A stretch of DNA of 6,029 nucleotides, from contig CAMJES010000143.1 of assembly GCA_946404705.1 (NCBI GenBank), positions 1-6,029 of the forward strand. Reading direction: 5' to 3'. The stretch is from an uncultured Ruminococcus sp. (GTDB lineage Bacteria; Bacillota; Clostridia; Oscillospirales; Ruminococcaceae). The position numbers and the translations under genes are program-made. How positions within the stretch are numbered: position 1 is the stretch's first letter; every line of letters begins with the position of its first letter. This document shows positions 5,728 to 6,029 of this stretch, in pieces. The notes under the pieces were generated by a model, which did not search any database, was not told the origin of the DNA, and saw nothing but the letters and a program-made list of their open reading frames with translations.

Positions 5728-6011
5728 CGATTTTCACCACTTTCCAATTTGAAAAAGAATTCCAATGCTGCGGTTTCATAATTATCGGAAAATATCAGAT
5801 TCATTTCGGAAATAGCTGTTCCAAGCTTTCCCGATTCCTGATACAAAGCGGGTTTTGTACACCAAACATTTCCCTCTCTGACAGCCTTAAAATCCGACAA
5901 TATTTCATTTTTTGCAACAAGCTGTTCCACCGTAGTTACTTCTCCGTCAATAGTACTGTTGTATATTATTATATCGGCGTCTTTGGCAAGGGTATAGAAT
6001 TGTTCCGCTTC
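5724..6011 (-). CDS. ABC transporter substrate-binding protein, C-terminal fragment (BtuF/FepB type)
   Basis: Only the last 95 residues are present; the gene is cut by the contig end. The visible part is the C-terminal lobe of a class III (Peripla_BP_2-type) receptor: a strand with ADIIIYNSTIDGEV, a helix TTVEQLVAKNEILSDFKAVREGNVWC typical of the family ('..AVKNGRVY'), and a terminal helix EMNLIFSD...ALEFFFKL. Full-length relatives are usually about 300-380 residues with a lipoprotein signal in Gram-positive bacteria. An apparent GTG start at 6026 with residues LFRS is adapter sequence, not the gene. The stop overlaps the permease start by 4 nt. Ligand cannot be told from this fragment. Confidence 0.88.
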   Translation of the reverse strand, partial: EAEQFYTLAKDADIIIYNSTIDGEVTTVEQLVAKNEILSDFKAVREGNVWCTKPALYQESGKLGTAISEMNLIFSDNYETAALEFFFKLESGENR

Positions 6012-6029
6012 AGATCGGAAGAGCACACG
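6012..6029. other. Sequencing adapter remnant, not genomic
   Basis: These 18 bases (AGATCGGAAGAGCACACG) are the start of the Illumina read-2-side adapter and are the exact reverse complement of 26-43 at the other end. The contig therefore ends in adapter, and the gene running off this end is cut artificially. Confidence 0.97.

Noticed and set aside
1..6029. Terminal inverted repeats of a mobile element (26-43 versus 6012-6029)
   Set aside because: Both copies are Illumina adapter; there is no transposase or target-site duplication.

Overview
The window looks like a contig from a low-to-moderate GC, Gram-positive-type anaerobe, most likely a Clostridia/Ruminococcus-like gut or rumen bacterium. 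The grounds are lipoproteins with threonine/glutamate-rich linkers after the lipobox, AGGAGG-type ribosome binding sites, a sigma-A-type promoter, an anaerobic-type cobalt chelatase (CbiK), and a FecCD-type ABC transporter closely linked to corrinoid genes. The organism assignment is inference. Both ends are sequencing-library adapter (1-43 and 6012-6029), so the biological insert is 44-6011. All genes lie on the minus strand and are described in transcription order, right to left.

Unit 1 (6011 to 2811) is a tightly packed run: the C-terminal 95 residues of a periplasmic-binding-protein-like ABC receptor, a FecCD/BtuC-type permease, a FecE/BtuD-type ATPase, an ATP:corrinoid adenosyltransferase (CobO/CobA/BtuR family) and precorrin-8X/cobalt-precorrin-8 methylmutase (CbiC). 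Three of the four junctions are 4-nt stop/start overlaps, so the genes are probably co-transcribed and translationally coupled. The promoter lies outside the window. The gene company points to corrinoid import followed by adenosylation, with one ring-synthesis enzyme attached.

The gene-free stretch 2230-2810 holds a complete regulatory leader: a sigma-A promoter (2687-2714), a cobalamin riboswitch (about 2365-2640) with a recognisable B12 box and a possible L5-L13 kissing pair, an intrinsic terminator (2298-2329), and then the ribosome binding site of the next gene.

Unit 2 (2229 to 163) encodes two predicted lipoproteins. The first is a CbiK cobalt chelatase domain carried on a signal peptide and a T/E-rich tether, so it is predicted to sit outside the cytoplasmic membrane. 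The second is a protein with two related beta-rich repeats and no secure family name; the repeats resemble NEAT domains in outline. A strong hairpin without a U-tract separates the two genes, and a canonical terminator (82-116) closes the unit.

Taken together, the window pairs a corrinoid-type ABC importer and adenosyltransferase with a B12-repressed, surface-anchored chelatase and a possible ligand-capture lipoprotein. The surface chelatase plus its partner is the least conventional part and the best candidate for an under-described tetrapyrrole or cobalt handling module.
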